DNA from: Halococcus qingdaonensis
Lineage (GTDB): Archaea; Halobacteriota; Halobacteria; Halobacteriales; Halococcaceae
Direction of reading: 5' to 3'
DNA length: 64,000 nt
Assembly: GCF_024508235.1 (NCBI RefSeq)
Contig: NZ_CP101943.1
Location: 1,488,001 to 1,552,000, forward strand
Below are positions 63,032 through 64,000 of the stretch, piece after piece. The notes beneath the pieces were generated by a model. That model was not told the DNA's origin. It saw only the letters and a list, made by a program, of their open reading frames with translations, and did no database searches. The position numbers and the translations under genes are program-made. Each line of letters starts with the position of its first letter. The stretch's first letter is position 1.

Positions 63032-63341
63032 CACCCACTTTTTTAGAGAGGGTCCTCCCTCGCGCCTGCGGCGCTCGGTCAAACCCTCTCCAAAAACCTG
63101 GACTAAAAACGCCCGCTCGCAAACCGCGCAAGCGGTGAACCGCGCTCGTTACACTCGCGCGGACATCGATATCTTCCCAACAGCTACCGCACAGCACCGC
63201 CGAAGCCCTCACTCGCTGCTCACGGCTCACCCCGTTCGCCGTTCGCACGGCGGCGCATCACTTCGTTCGCGCCGCCCGCCGCTCGTTCGCCCTTCATCCG
63301 CCAGGACTGCACTGCCGCCGCACCGCACAGCCGCAACCCAT
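63032..63341. other. 310-base non-coding region with hairpin and haloarchaeal-type short repeats
   Basis: Begins with a T-run (63039-63044) that may end the upstream transcript. GAGAGGGT (63046-63053) pairs perfectly with ACCCTCTC (63083-63090), with a GC-rich loop between. From about 63195 to 63290, read on the minus strand, is the same kind of GCGAACGAAGTGATG / GGTGAGCCGTGAGCAGCGAGTGAGG filler seen at 49970-50035. No gene seen. Confidence 0.5.
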
Positions 63342-64000
63342 TCAGTCGATATAGCCGAGGTTCCGCAGGCGCTCCTGGACCTCCTCGTCGCGATCGACAC
63401 CCTCGCTCTCGCCGATATCGATGGTCGCCAGCCGGTCGTCGAGCACCGTTCGGAGATCGTCCCAGTCGTCGCCGACCGGGTCGGTGATCGGCTCGCGCTC
63501 CTCGGGATCGTCCCGGAGATCGAACGCCAGCACCTCACCGTTAGCGTGGATGAGCTTTCGCTCGGGCGTGCGCACCGCGACCTGGAGTTCGTCGGGCGCG
63601 AGCCGACCGGGTTCGGTCGCCGAGGAAGCGACCTCCGAAATGGCCATCTCGTCGTCGATCCCCTCGCCCTCGACGGCCGGCCGGAGCGAGCGCCCGCGGT
63701 AGGAATCCGGCCGTTCGGCGTCGGCGTAATCCAGGATCGTCGGCGCGATGTCGATGTGGCGCACCTGCGTCTCGACCAGCCCCTCTACCGCGCCGCCCGG
63801 CGGACGGACCAGGAGCGGGACGTGCGTGAGCTCGTCGTACAGCGCCGGCTCGTGGCCGACCTGGCCGTGCTCGAATAGCGCCTCGCCGTGATCGGCGGAG
63901 ACGATCACGAGGGTGTCGTCGTCCACCGCGTCAAGGAGCGTGCCGACCTTCTCGTCGGCGTGGCGGACCGAGGCGGCGTAGAGCCCACGGATGACTTCGC
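63342..64000 (-). CDS. sulfatase-family (alkaline phosphatase superfamily) enzyme, partial
   Basis: C-terminal 219 residues; the frame is open to the right edge (EVIRGLYAASVRHADEKVGTLL just before it). LVIVSADHGEALFEHGQVGHEPALYDELTHVPLL (in parts) is the metal-binding SDHGE-type block, HIDIAPTILDYADAE and LAFDLRDDPEERE follow, and it ends LRNLGYID. Haloarchaeal members are often near glycosyltransferase genes and may act on sulfated or phosphorylated glycans. The nucleophile Cys/Ser region lies outside the window, so the reaction cannot be told. Confidence 0.88.
   Translation of the reverse strand, partial: EVIRGLYAASVRHADEKVGTLLDAVDDDTLVIVSADHGEALFEHGQVGHEPALYDELTHVPLLVRPPGGAVEGLVETQVRHIDIAPTILDYADAERPDSYRGRSLRPAVEGEGIDDEMAISEVASSATEPGRLAPDELQVAVRTPERKLIHANGEVLAFDLRDDPEEREPITDPVGDDWDDLRTVLDDRLATIDIGESEGVDRDEEVQERLRNLGYID

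Noticed and set aside
63046-63090. Possible tRNA or structured RNA in the gap after the Cys-rich gene
   Set aside because: There is one 8-bp stem but no cloverleaf, anticodon arm or T-loop consensus. Only a hairpin can be claimed.

Overview
The window comes from a haloarchaeon (class Halobacteria). Proteins are strongly acidic, GC content is high, TATA-like boxes sit about 25-30 bases before many start codons (leaderless mRNAs), and the gene content is archaeal: Spt5, SecE, FtsZ, FEN-1, SRP19, Gar1, a GHMP-type shikimate kinase, DTD2-type deacylase, PGF-CTERM surface proteins and an ISH3-type insertion sequence. No rRNA, tRNA or CRISPR array was found. Genus cannot be fixed from this stretch.

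Layout. 0-12 kb: acyl-CoA and beta-keto-acid metabolism (BKACE enzyme, dienoyl-CoA-reductase-like SDR, acyl-CoA carboxylase subunit, metallohydrolase, acyl-CoA synthetase, acyl-CoA dehydrogenase, FAH-family hydrolase), cut by a complete 1,399-bp insertion sequence that landed on the start codon of a GrpB-family gene. 12-19.7 kb: aminotransferase, CinA-like amidase, two NosD-like PGF-CTERM proteins, a VapBC pair with a visible operator, and the spt5-secE pair. 19.8-25.5 kb: ftsZ, dtdA, a Ca2+/cation antiporter, aroE and an acidic repeat/helix-hairpin-helix protein. 25.5-32.6 kb: the pabB-pabA-pabC operon, a crotonase, and shikimate kinase plus chorismate mutase. A second toxin-antitoxin cassette follows chorismate mutase and is bracketed by two copies of that gene's 3' end. 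32.7-35.7 kb: a small flavoprotein, a DMT transporter and a degraded zone (fused remnants of a P450 and an HTH_10 regulator, then a frameshifted DedA gene). 35.8-43.9 kb: a cell-surface cluster with its own HTH regulator, a dedicated signal peptidase, a TasA/DUF1102-like secreted protein, a DUF5305 protein and two large DUF7282 glycoproteins. 44-57.4 kb: bacterial-PH membrane proteins, nitroreductase, fumarase, BolA, FEN-1, small enzymes and membrane proteins, amidase, a presenilin-like protease, a BrkB-like protein, gar1 and srp19. 57.4-61 kb: divergent btuF / btuCD cobalamin importer. 61-64 kb: PH-domain protein, dolichol-phosphate-mannose-type glycosyltransferase and the C-terminal part of a sulfatase.

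The most interesting signals are: (i) the toxin-antitoxin cassette inserted at the chorismate mutase 3' end, where both copies keep the same reading frame and stop; (ii) the signal-peptidase/surface-protein cluster, in which two secreted proteins share a nearly identical signal sequence; (iii) the IS insertion that duplicated a start codon and detached a leaderless promoter; (iv) one deletion that appears to have removed both 5' halves of a divergent P450/regulator pair. Start positions are chosen from TATA spacing, gene overlaps and remembered family lengths. All family names are recognised from memory, not from a search.
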